The translations under genes were made by a program, and so were the position numbers. From Vanilla planifolia (Eukaryota > Streptophyta > Magnoliopsida > Asparagales > Orchidaceae): 64,000 nt of DNA. The notes beneath the pieces were generated by a model. The model was not told the origin of the DNA. It worked only from the letters and a program-made list of their open reading frames with translations, and did no database searches. Shown piece after piece: positions 37,301 to 43,461 of the stretch. The first letter of the stretch is position 1; every line of letters begins with the position of its first letter. The stretch covers positions 32,192,412 to 32,256,411 of the forward strand of contig CM043865.1 in assembly GCA_023846275.1 (NCBI GenBank). The letters run 5' to 3'.

Positions 37301-37830
37301 ACTCTTGGTTACCACTCTGTTTGTAGTGTTTTAACCATCAAAAACCTTGATTGCTGTTAAACAAAACAAAAGCAGCAAAACAACAAATCACCAGCAGCAG
37401 ACACAATCAAAGCCTCCAAGACCATCAAAATAGGAATGGTTGGCGTTTTATACCAAATGGCGCCTTTTCTCATAACTCACACAAAACAAGCAAATCATCC
37501 ACTTAATATATAGAATTGAAAAAAAAAGAAGATATGATGGACCATTAATCGTTCTTCAAGAAACCCTATATGCGTATCTTTGCTAATAAAAATCTTGCTA
37601 GATGGACTATAAATTTAACATATAGAAAACGAGAAAAAGAATACATTTAGATCACTCTCAAAAGTGAATCAAGAGTACTATTCAACATTCCCACCATCAA
37701 AATACCTTCCATTAGACAAAGAATCGTTGAAACCTTGCGGCGCCCAGATGAAATCGTTCCCCGGTGGCACCGAGAAGTCGTCTATGAGGGGACATTCAAT
37801 GAACCAATTATGATTTTCCGGAGAACCCAT
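13052..37830 (-). CDS. ILR3/bHLH105-type bHLH transcription factor (subgroup IVc), five exons, 24.8 kb
   Basis: Exons (minus strand): 37830-37679, 28813-28751, 28652-28575, 28492-28330, 13321-13052. Phases agree at every junction and give a 726-base CDS of 241 residues. The N-terminus MGSPENHNW is typical of the family; a GSRKRVR basic motif lies near residue 70. The bHLH spans about residues 83-137, with basic part KACREKMRRDRLND (Glu and Arg contacts kept) and helix 2 around MDKAAILNDATRMV. A leucine-zipper-like coiled coil follows to about residue 180. The conserved C-terminus has FLPHPP and MWQF and ends DSRPPVA. Family knowledge: IVc bHLH factors (ILR3, bHLH34, 104 and 115; rice PRI proteins) activate the iron-deficiency response and are targeted by BTS/HRZ ubiquitin ligases. 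Introns are 8865, 98, 82 and 15008 bases. The exon 1 donor (ATA|GTACTC) is weak, so that junction is the least certain. All coding parts are intact, so I infer a working gene. Confidence 0.9.
13600..13980. repeat. Intron bookend repeat, copy 1 (partner at 27295-27700)
   Basis: Matching ordered blocks: 'tggttgagttcttaagaggg' versus 'gttgattgagctcttaaaga', the 'acatattccct' word, a GA-rich stretch, 'ggaatcaa', 'gattcaagaaa', 'gtgatac'-like words and 'attctaagctt.gcaaattgttaga', ending with an 'atggtttg' block. Same orientation in both copies. This copy is about 280 bases from exon 5. Confidence 0.75.
14484..14803. repeat. Local direct tandem repeat, three units
   Basis: Units begin with 'atgtttatcat' at 14484, 14617 and 14729. 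Each continues with 'catactttatt' (first two), an 'agtataattataagagat'-like word and an 'actctaatttataatata'-like word. Unit lengths are about 133, 112 and 75 bases; later units have internal deletions. Confidence 0.8.
15390..16210 (+). pseudogene. Gypsy gag remnant
   Basis: Read across frames it shows the retrotransposon gag core: SEDKRIVLAV, then KATHWLKGYKKFRFGDKL near 15555-15610, an ASAR-like piece near 15660, and a basic, Ser-rich tail near 15890-16020 (RSDIRKRKPP, then GSFQKRPTF). The zinc knuckle that should follow is not readable, because the LINE begins near 16210-16370. Confidence 0.78.
16468..16790 (+). repeat. Direct tandem duplication within the LINE RT
   Basis: 'aaacaaggg' at 16468 and again at 16631 start two copies of about 160 bases. 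Both contain 'gaacaattt', 'gcaatattctc', 'agagctct', 'cgcctcaa' and end in 'cttttgacaaagtgcattg'. In protein terms the RT segment from the QGF-type motif to AFDKVH is present twice. Confidence 0.88.
18480..18860 (+). pseudogene. RNase H remnant of the second LINE
   Basis: Reads WIKVNRDGT near 18488, then GTGIMAMDHLGQ, ALTAMEEHAFAMAI near 18615-18655 and LWIEAVSSQVL near 18690, the same architecture as the RNase H of the first LINE. A stop follows KKF-type sequence and a frameshift lies near 18800. Confidence 0.8.
19250..19520 (+). pseudogene. Gypsy protease remnant
   Basis: An open stretch resumes the gypsy element: QEAMKSPDIITGTFTI and then VVLFSSGAINF, where the family has a catalytic DSGA(T/S)HSF. 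The catalytic Asp is therefore Ser here. It is followed by LPMKLPMDD-like sequence. This resumption after the LINE shows that gag and protease once adjoined. Confidence 0.8.
19690..20930 (+). pseudogene. Gypsy reverse transcriptase and RNase H remnant
   Basis: Reads VSPYEKIEFVIDI near 19725, then an MSIDYKKLNKITIK segment near 19937-19975, a GHIVNAKGKLVNP segment near 20272-20310, an FYNDA remnant near 20550, and YTDYQNFKFIFTQKMLNLRQ near 20762-20820 followed by YHLRKAYN. Catalytic boxes are lost to frameshifts and deletions. Confidence 0.85.
21218..21470 (+). repeat. Direct tandem duplication in the gypsy element
   Basis: Two units with a period of about 141 bases. Both contain 'ttcaattca', 'gctttgatagatg' (21263 and 21404) and 'ttgcattcatnaaaaagt'. 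It lies between RNase H and integrase. Confidence 0.82.
21450..21900 (+). pseudogene. Gypsy integrase remnant
   Basis: Reads VSEHQQPNG then PKWK-DVIAIDF near 21500-21560, and FDPKFISHFLQKMHELL near 21735-21790, then FSIVFYSQIDNRIKRI, matching the D,D core of chromovirus integrases and the degraded form of the FHPQTDGQSER motif. Stops are frequent. Confidence 0.82.
22201..27290. other. AT-rich intron DNA, no gene found
   Basis: No coding domain could be read on either strand. ORFs here are short and lack any recognised motif. It holds a TA-dinucleotide run near 25567-25581, a GA-rich run near 26417-26442 and one small tandem repeat. Stretches at 23200-23650 and 24680-25150 share 'acgtactataagtt'-like words. 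Confidence 0.5.
26445..26630. repeat. Local direct tandem repeat, two units
   Basis: Units start with 'atatttttaccttgag' at 26445 and 'atatttttatcttgag' at 26540, with a period of 95 bases. Both end in 'ttataaaaatattattt'. Confidence 0.85.
27295..27700. repeat. Intron bookend repeat, copy 2 (partner at 13600-13980)
   Basis: The partner of the repeat next to exon 5, in the same orientation. It ends about 630 bases from exon 4. Together the two copies flank almost the whole 15 kb intron. Confidence 0.75.
28330..28492 (-). CDS. bHLH gene, exon 4
   Basis: Acceptor ATAG|ATTC at 28493-28492; donor AAAG|GTTGGC at 28330-28329. It encodes loop and helix 2 of the bHLH (GSILDPGKPPKMDKAAI and on) and the start of the coiled coil, ending EKIRELK. 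Confidence 0.93.
28575..28652 (-). CDS. bHLH gene, exon 3
   Basis: Acceptor TAGCAG at 28653; donor AA|GTATGA at 28575-28574. It encodes VRLESSSQPGSKACREK and MRRDRLND, the basic region and start of helix 1. Confidence 0.92.
28751..28813 (-). CDS. bHLH gene, exon 2
   Basis: Acceptor TTCCAG at 28814; donor CG|GTCCAA at 28751-28750. It encodes LAMDGSYMEKEVFKEQGSRK, a small acidic-to-basic linker before the bHLH. Confidence 0.88.
30150..30720 (-). pseudogene. Gypsy integrase core end and C-terminal domain remnant
   Basis: Minus strand: NDNATMFEVKEL near 30680-30640 (family SDNGTQF), then QAKIINKSPLKTL, DDKKCKWV, LAYGS-like, ELDLLEEKCLSVHLK near 30360-30300 and FKIGDLVLKKC near 30255-30220. These match the end of the integrase core and the GPF/GPY-adjacent C-terminal domain. 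Confidence 0.82.
30781..31400. repeat. Complex direct repeats inside the LTR-like block
   Basis: 'agcaaaac' at 30804 and at 31175 start two units with a period of about 371 bases. Both share 'gagaactt', 'agtagaagga', 'tcaagaatgacca'-like and 'gagctctccac' words. A third, partial unit of about 70 bases at 31020-31090 repeats 30933-31003. Confidence 0.82.
30790..31860 (-). repeat. LTR-like block interrupting the integrase (partner at 36600-37210)
   Basis: Words in the same order appear at 36600-37210: 'agctatartrgaytrg', an 'agagttraa' block, 'cttcaactattaatgacat' versus 'cttcaaccactaatgacat', 'tgcttgtctanataa' and a closing 'aattnaataggttaatt'-like block. Position and order suggest a pair of LTRs. 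This copy lies between the integrase zinc finger and core. Identity is low and was judged by eye. Confidence 0.6.
31870..32100 (-). pseudogene. Gypsy integrase zinc-finger remnant
   Basis: Minus strand near 32005-31900 reads VKRHCLVCKKMQ, the Cys-X2-Cys part of the HHCC zinc finger, followed by a GMNFHGPFI segment where the family has GMDLVGPLP. The sequence then runs into the LTR-like block. Confidence 0.7.
32257..32370. repeat. Local direct tandem repeat, two units of 57 bases
   Basis: Units start with 'tcaagaaggt' at 32257 and 32314; each contains 'tcaataaa', 'ctcttga', 'ttgatgaaccaaaaggcc'. Confidence 0.9.
32674..33209 (-). repeat. Tandem duplication of about 272 bases within the gypsy RNase H
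   Basis: 'caacttgattgtt' at 32674 and 32946 starts two units that stay collinear: 'ataatagggaatgcaa', 'ccttttagt', 'caagtgttttcaaagtgaa'-like and 'aagctcaatcaccyactt'. On the minus strand each unit encodes the same piece of RNase H, from KWVIELNE to an ITNNQVENKILIVG segment. The protein domain is therefore present twice. Confidence 0.88.
33940..34040 (-). pseudogene. Gypsy reverse transcriptase fragment
   Basis: Minus strand reads IKMAKDDEERIFYITSF followed by YTIMPFGLKN, the highly conserved RT segment of Ty3/gypsy elements (family: FGLKNA). The surrounding RT at 33.2-33.9 kb is too decayed to read continuously. Confidence 0.88.
34239..34320. repeat. Local direct tandem repeat, two units of about 43 bases
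   Basis: Both units contain 'cattttcttt' and 'actaacaacaagaattaca'. Confidence 0.92.
35060..35165 (-). pseudogene. Gypsy protease-end fragment
   Basis: Minus strand reads SYGIILGRPIMNSFGMTVF, followed by SHQCIKFNSP, matching the YNAILGRPxLN segment that follows the protease in Tat-type elements. Confidence 0.85.
35319..35575. repeat. Local direct repeats near the gypsy gag-protease junction
   Basis: 'acctatctt.tcaagggcat.aaggaa' occurs near 35320 and 35488. 'gatagatcttttgag..aaagactatta' occurs near 35448 and 35526. The latter pair has a period near 78 bases. An ORF through this stretch is an artefact. Confidence 0.75.
36600..37210 (-). repeat. LTR-like block near bHLH exon 1 (partner at 30790-31860)
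   Basis: It shares ordered word blocks with 31310-31860 in the same orientation, as expected for the 5' LTR of the minus-strand gypsy element. It ends about 470 bases from exon 1. Confidence 0.58.
37679..37830 (-). CDS. bHLH gene, exon 1 (start codon at 37830)
   Basis: ATG at 37830-37828 opens MGSPENHNWF and ECPLIDDFSVPPGNDF, typical of the IVc family. In-frame upstream sequence continues to 37893 but lacks family similarity and is taken as 5' UTR. The frame closes at TAG (37680-37678). The phase-2 donor TA|GTACTC just before this stop gives codon TAC with exon 2. Another donor or a missed microexon is possible. Confidence 0.8.
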
Positions 37831-38555
37831 GTTCGACGTTACCAAAAGTTTCCGGCGATCCCACGCACTGCCCGCCGTCAAATAGGAAAGCAATCCAGAA
37901 GAAATAAAAAAATAGACTTATCTTTAGAGTCGGGGTCGGAGAGTCGACTGAGGACAGCCGAGGCAGCTTTGTTGGGAAAAACTCGGGAGGTTTACAAAAG
38001 TGTTTTAACAGAAAGTTAAAAATATTAAACAAATATACTTTATTTGAGTACTAATTTCTTATGATAACAAAGCTATAAATACACATGTGAACAAAATTGT
38101 CTCACATAAACAAATAAGAGCAAGCACGAAAACAGTGGTTGATCGTGTATACTGTTTTCAATGATGATAAAACTTCGACTAACTATTGAACCATTCATCT
38201 TAGTGGGTTAATAGTTAATCACAATCAATTGAATCAAGGGTTTCATAACTAACTCATAAATGTAATAATAATACTAAAAACATTATTTCATTCTTTAAAA
38301 AAATAAAAAATGATAGAAAGAGAAAAAATGATATCACAATATTAATCGAGATGACTATACCAATTATTTTATATCAAGCTTAAAAGCATAGATAACTCTA
38401 TTAACCACAAATGCATGTGTTAATAGAAATAGTGCTAAAATTCCAATCCATTCTTATGACGGATCCAAAAGAAAATATATTAAAAGAAAATACTTTTAAT
38501 TAGAAAAATTCTAAATTAAATAGTAATAAAAAAATAGTTAGAGATAAATATGAGG
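37831..38555 (-). other. 5' UTR and promoter region of the bHLH gene
   Basis: The first 200 bases upstream of the ATG (37831-38030) are GC-richer and probably transcribed. Beyond 38035 the sequence is AT-rich. No convincing TATA box or iron-response element was identified by eye. Confidence 0.5.
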
Positions 38556-38559
38556 ATGG

Positions 38560-39000
38560 TATTAATCTCACTTTTTAGATGCACAAGAATCAACGACATT
38601 ATTTCAAGGTAGAGACCACACCACATGTAAGGCCTCATTATTTAAGGTGATTTTTAAAGGCTCTGATATGGGAGTTACTAAACAATATAAGGTAAACTTT
38701 GTGATCACTAAGGACTATATCGATAAAGTTATCTATAAAATGATACCTTTAGACATTTGTCAAATTATATTAGAGAATCACTATTTGTGGGATGGAAATA
38801 TTGTCTACTATCGATGAGCACAACGATATAAGTTTACTAATTATGGACAATATTTTATTCTGAAACAAGATGAATAAGTATTAACAAAAATTGTTGTTAA
38901 TGTTGAACAATTGAAGAAGTTAATGAGTACTAGCCAAAGATATGTGTTGCTAACAAAATCTAAGAAATCATTTTGTTGTAAATTGTGTTAGGCAAAACAT
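38560..39000 (+). mobile_element. Isolated Ty3/gypsy protease fragment
   Basis: Plus strand reads YKVNFVITKDYIDKVIYKMI, then PLDICQIILENHYLWDGNIV and YKFTNYGQYFIL. This matches the retroelement protease region with consensus CDVVPMDACHILLGRPW. It is a lone fragment about 0.8 kb upstream of the bHLH start codon. Confidence 0.82.
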
Positions 39001-40757
39001 ATAAGAGGGAAGGGTAATTATGCATTTAACAAATTTTCAATTTAAAAAAAAATCAAAGAAGAATTTTTATTCTTAAAAAGAATAATTGTTTTTTTAAAGA
39101 AAAATTATTAATAGAGTGAGATTACTTAACAATAAACAAATGTACAAAGATTTTAATGTGGTCGGCTAAAACTCATGCTTACATCTACCTCCACTAATCA
39201 ATTAAGCTTTCATTAACCACTCTCTTTCACTGAAGTCGATAAGAGTAAACCAAAAATACACTGATGCTCTAATGAGATGCCAAATTCCACAAAAAAGTTT
39301 GGTTATTCAAAAAATTGGAAATTTTTCAATTTTTTCATAGAAAATTCATATACCTTTAAATTTTAAAACAAGATTGACATAACTAATAAATGATGTAGAT
39401 ATTATCAGGATGATGTGAAAAATATTATAGATTGACATAACTAATAAATCATGTACATTCTAATCAGAATCATTAATAAAAAGGTTCATATCTAATCACA
39501 AAGAGGTAAGATTTGATATATTATATTCAAAAGTTAGATGGATGATGATGATGATTGATTCAAAAGGGTTTTTTTGTTTTTTTTTTAAGAGAAAAGGGTT
39601 TTTTTTTTGTTTGTTTTTGCTTAAAATGAGTTTGTTAAGACTTTTATGTGCTAGTATCATTTATGACATTTTTAAGTTCTTTTAACATATTTGGTTGATT
39701 TTATTCTACCAATCTCATTAGGTCATTCTTGTCGAGAAGAAGAAAGTGATGTTGGACTAATGACCCGATTAACTAGATTAAATGATTGCATGATGATTGA
39801 ATGTTTTAAGTAGTTATTGTGCGAGTTCAAGTTTTAAAGATATAAGTAAAAATATTTTTTTTTAATAAGAGATAAAATGATTTGATATTTGATCGAACTA
39901 TTAAACCATAAGACTTAAGGTCTAACTTGAGAAAAAAATTGGAAATAAAAATTTTTAAAATTTTAAAATGGGTATTAATTTAAAAGGAGAGTTTTATTAC
40001 TGTAAAAAGTATAACATGTAGGATAAATCTATAATTATTTGAAATGATATTTTAAAGTTATTTGGTGAAAATGATAATACTCAACTACAAGTTCATATAG
40101 GAAAATCTCGATTATAAAAGAAGCATATAAAGTTTGATAATTGAAGTAGGAAAAATTTGTTAAAATTTTTTATTATTTATATTATTTATGAAATTATAAT
40201 ATTTTGATGATGTATTAATTGAGTGTTGGGTATTAAGTTTTATCTCTCAAATTGGAGCATTTTATTCTAAAAATTGATGTACAATGAATAAATTATATTA
40301 TTTTAACAATCGTTTTGACTTGTTCATAAAATTAATGTTGTTTTAATATGATAAACTCTTAATCACATGAGTGTTTATAAAGATCTAAAATCTAAACTAG
40401 ATAATTTTATTTTAAATTCTAAATGCATGCATTAAACCATCTTGAATGTCGAATACTCTAAATAAATAATTTGTTTAAAATAAATTAAGCTTCAAAATTA
40501 CTTAAATTGATGTTTTAGGTTAAAGAAAAAACATAAAATATTCAAAACTATGAAGCTTTGGTTTAAACTATTAGTTTGGCTATTTTAATTATTCAATATC
40601 ATTTGACTATAATTATTTTTATTTTTATTTTAAATATGAAATAAATTTAATTATTACATAACAAGATAATCTAATAACTATTTTTAGTTATAACATTAAA
40701 GACAGCTTTTCATTATCTTTAATAGAACTTTTCAATACTAATTTTTATTTCTGGGAC
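39001..40757. other. AT-rich intergenic DNA
   Basis: No coding sequence. It contains T-rich runs near 39566-39620 and a small tandem repeat near 39371. Nothing else is recognised. Confidence 0.5.
39371..39486. repeat. Local direct tandem repeat, two units of 58 bases
   Basis: 'agattgacataactaataaat' begins at 39371 and again at 39429, followed by 'atgta'. Confidence 0.88.
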
Positions 40758-40891
40758 ATGTGGCAAATTAAGAGGAGGATTCTGCTGCAACGGTGTGCAA
40801 AATATGCGGTGAGAGAAGCGTTTATCGAAATCCGCCACCATGGCAAATATCTGACCGTCAATTTCGTGGACAGCCAACGGCTAAAGATGGC

Positions 40892-40899
40892 GATCCGCG
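40892..40899 (-). promoter_or_regulatory. Histone octamer element in the H2A promoter
   Basis: GATCCGCG is the reverse complement of CGCGGATC, the octamer known to drive S-phase expression of plant histone genes. It lies about 53 bases upstream of the TATA box. Confidence 0.88.
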
Positions 40900-40944
40900 T
40901 GCTCCTCCACTCTTTTGGCCTTTCTACCCGCCACTTCTCAACCC

Positions 40945-40952
40945 TATAAATA
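40945..40952 (+). promoter_or_regulatory. TATA box of the H2A gene
   Basis: TATAAATA, 77 bases before the ATG at 41022. Transcription probably starts near 40975. Confidence 0.85.
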
Positions 40953-40989
40953 TCGAATTTGGTCCTTCACAACAAGAATTCCCCTGTGA

Positions 40990-40997
40990 AAACCCTA
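40990..40997 (+). promoter_or_regulatory. Telo-box-like element in the H2A leader
   Basis: AAACCCTA, the core of the plant telo-box found near starts of genes active in dividing cells. It lies close to the predicted transcription start. Confidence 0.5.
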
Positions 40998-41021
40998 GGT
41001 TTTTTGATCTGTTTTACGCTG

Positions 41022-41545
41022 ATGGCGGGAAGAGGGAAAGCGATCGGTTCCGCAGCGTCGAAGAAGGCCACCTCGAGAAGCAGCAAGGCCGGCCTCCAGT
41101 TTCCCGTAGGCAGGATAGCCCGTTTTCTCAAGGCCGGGAAGTACGCCGAGCGTGTTGGGGCCGGTGCGCCGGTCTACCTTGCTGCTGTGTTGGAGTATCT
41201 AGCTGCGGAGGTATATAATGCAGATCTTCTCTTCTCGATTTGCTCTTTTTGTTTGCGCTTGTTGGTTGGAAAGATTGGTGGATGTTAGAACTGAGATCTG
41301 GTTTGATCTGTTCGTTTTGGTGTTTTCAGGTGCTTGAGCTGGCTGGAAACGCTGCAAGGGATAACAAGAAGACGAGGATCGTTCCGAGGCACATACAGCT
41401 TGCAGTGAGGAACGATGAAGAGCTGTCGAAGCTTTTGGGTACTGTTACCATTGCCAATGGAGGTGTGATGCCCAATATTCACAACCTTTTGCTTCCCAAG
41501 AAGGCGGGCACTGGCTCGTCGAAGGGTGCTGACGATGAAAGTTAA
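41022..41545 (+). CDS. Histone H2A (canonical type), two exons
   Basis: Exons 41022-41210 and 41330-41545; the intron is 119 bases with donor GAG|GTATAT and acceptor TTTCAG|GTG, phase 0. The product is 134 residues. It starts [10 protein letters not shown], contains the histone-fold signatures [20 protein letters not shown] and [20 protein letters not shown], then the [14 protein letters not shown] and NDEELSKLL acidic-patch helix, and ends with an [10 protein letters not shown] docking tail. The tail lacks the SQEF motif of H2A.X and the features of H2A.Z and H2A.W, so it is canonical H2A. It packages nuclear DNA with H2B as part of the nucleosome. The octamer and TATA box indicate S-phase regulation. 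The intron lies inside the fold after LAAE, a known position in plant H2A genes. Confidence 0.97.
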
Positions 41546-43165
41546 ATTGTCGTATTTCCCGTTTCTTTTCTTTGTTTTTTTCGATCATGGTTGGGTTTGG
41601 TAAGTGCCGTTGTAGAATGTTAAAACATCTGATGCTGAATTGTAAAACTTTTTGTGTTGTTTAGAAGATTCGCTACATTCGTTGTTTTTCAGTTGATGTT
41701 GTTTCATACTTGTTTTCCATAACCGTTTTTTGCTCAATGTGTCACGTTTTGTTTGTTAAGCACATTGCATGCCGGCGGGATTATAGAACTCTCGTCTTAA
41801 AAGAATGACAATTGTTGAGCAGTTTACCTGTGAATTATTTTCTTTAGAACTGTATTGCAACCAATGCCTCATTTATCTGTTAGACGGCGTTTGTTTTCAG
41901 TAGATTCTGTGAAGTACGGGATTTATTCATCTTGTTTTTGGTTCACCGTATAGCTTTTAAGCTTAATCGATTTGGTCAGGGCGTTTGCTAGGACATTTCT
42001 CTTCGGTGTCACGTTGTAGAATCTATTTGTATCACGGGTTTTACCCCAGCATCGAGGTATGCTGTTTGACTAATTATTGAATTTATTAAAATGAGCAAAC
42101 TTGGTTATGTTGTTCTCTAGTGTGATTGTGCTTTGTGGTAGTAGTATGATGTAGTTCTTGAAGTAAAGTTAAGTAATTGTAAAGCTTTCACTGTTTCAAG
42201 GCATTTGTTTTGTGTTGAAGAATACTTAGGAAATTTCGATCTCAATTTATTCACCGGGATAGGAATGGAGAGAATTTCGTAGATGATGGGGGCTGACTAC
42301 CCAAGTGAACGTGAGAATGGGTCAGGGAGGGGCAGTGGCTTAATGCATTGGAAGTTTATTAGGCAATTATTTTTTTTAACCTACTCTTATATCACAGTTA
42401 AAATTAAAAAAAAATTCAAGAACACAGATAGTAGATGTAGAACGCAGATACATGTCAAAGGCCTTATACGAACTGAAGGAGGAAAATTTGTAGAACTTAG
42501 TGACAAGTAGGTTATGGATAATGGTTATGGTAAGATTGTGTATGATGGATTCAACCATGGGTTTAGATTACATCTGTTTAAGAGATTGTGGAGCCACAAT
42601 AGGAATTTGATAAATGGCCTACGTTTTATTACAATGATTACTAAAATATTCTTGGAAATTTATTTCATTTTGTTTTAGAAAGAATGTATTGAAACAAAGC
42701 GGAAGTCTGAGCAACGCCGTTTCCTTAGAAGCTGATCAAAGAAATCAACATCGTTTTGGTTGTTGAAACGTGTTAGCTACTCGAGCTTGATTAGTTAACC
42801 AATTTTTCTAATTTCATTCCTTCTATTCTTCTTCCCATAGAAGCTCTAACAATGCACATCATGATGCTTTACGGGATAGTAACCGTTTGATATATTATAG
42901 AGATTATGATTGATTAACTATAAAATAGAGTAGAATAGGATCACTTATTTTTTATAAATGAAAGTCTTTCTTAATTGACATAAAATAGACAAATCTGAAA
43001 TGACTCATTTTCTAAGTTAGAATCAATTAAATATGCAAAAATTTTCTGGTCAACCTTAGCTAAAAAAATGATTAGGTAAAAGATCATTGAATTGGGTATA
43101 CATAAAGTAATTTTTAAAGGTATATTATTGTTCATGGCATCACAATATTAAGTTTCATGACTAAT
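41546..43165. other. H2A 3' region and AT-rich intergenic DNA
   Basis: The first 300-500 bases contain the H2A 3' UTR (T-rich, no animal-type stem-loop expected in plants). The region to about 42300 has moderate complexity but no coding domain on either strand. Confidence 0.5.
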
Positions 43166-43167
43166 TC

Positions 43168-43461
43168 TTGACCTTAAAATTGAAGACTTTGAATGTTACT
43201 GATTATGTGAAACAATTTGAGAACTTAGCTACTAAAATATCATGTATATACAATAATCAACAAGTAATCACTAAATTCATTCTAAGAAATTACATAAACA
43301 TTAGACAAGTGATGAAACTATATTATCTTAAAATTTTACAAGTTATTTCACATATAGTCAAATTAATAAAAAGATATAAAAACTCATTCTCCTCTAACAT
43401 CAATACTAAATCTCAACTATTTTCATACAATAAGCAAACAACTATTTCACAAACTTTTTAA
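43168..43461 (+). pseudogene. Ty3/gypsy gag fragment
   Basis: Open for 97 codons. It reads LKTLNVTDYVKQFENLATKI, then QQVITKFILRNYINIRQV and VKLIKRYKNS. This matches the gag core (family: SVSDYIEEFE, ISRFISGLR, IRDVVEL). Nothing of protease or pol follows, so it is a lone fragment. Confidence 0.75.

Larger units (their letters stand above)
28814..37678 (-). other. bHLH gene intron 1, 8.9 kb, with a decayed Tat-type gypsy element
   Basis: Joins exon 1 (donor A|GTACTC at 37678) to exon 2 (acceptor TTCCAG at 28814). It holds a minus-strand gypsy remnant from about 29950 to 37210. The 28.8-29.9 kb part shows no domain. The transposon is in the sense direction of the gene. Confidence 0.82.

Noticed and set aside
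40758-40970. ORFs and a Kozak-like 'gccaccatgg' upstream of H2A
   Set aside because: They lie before the TATA box and overlap the histone octamer; this is promoter DNA. The ATG opens only four codons before a stop.
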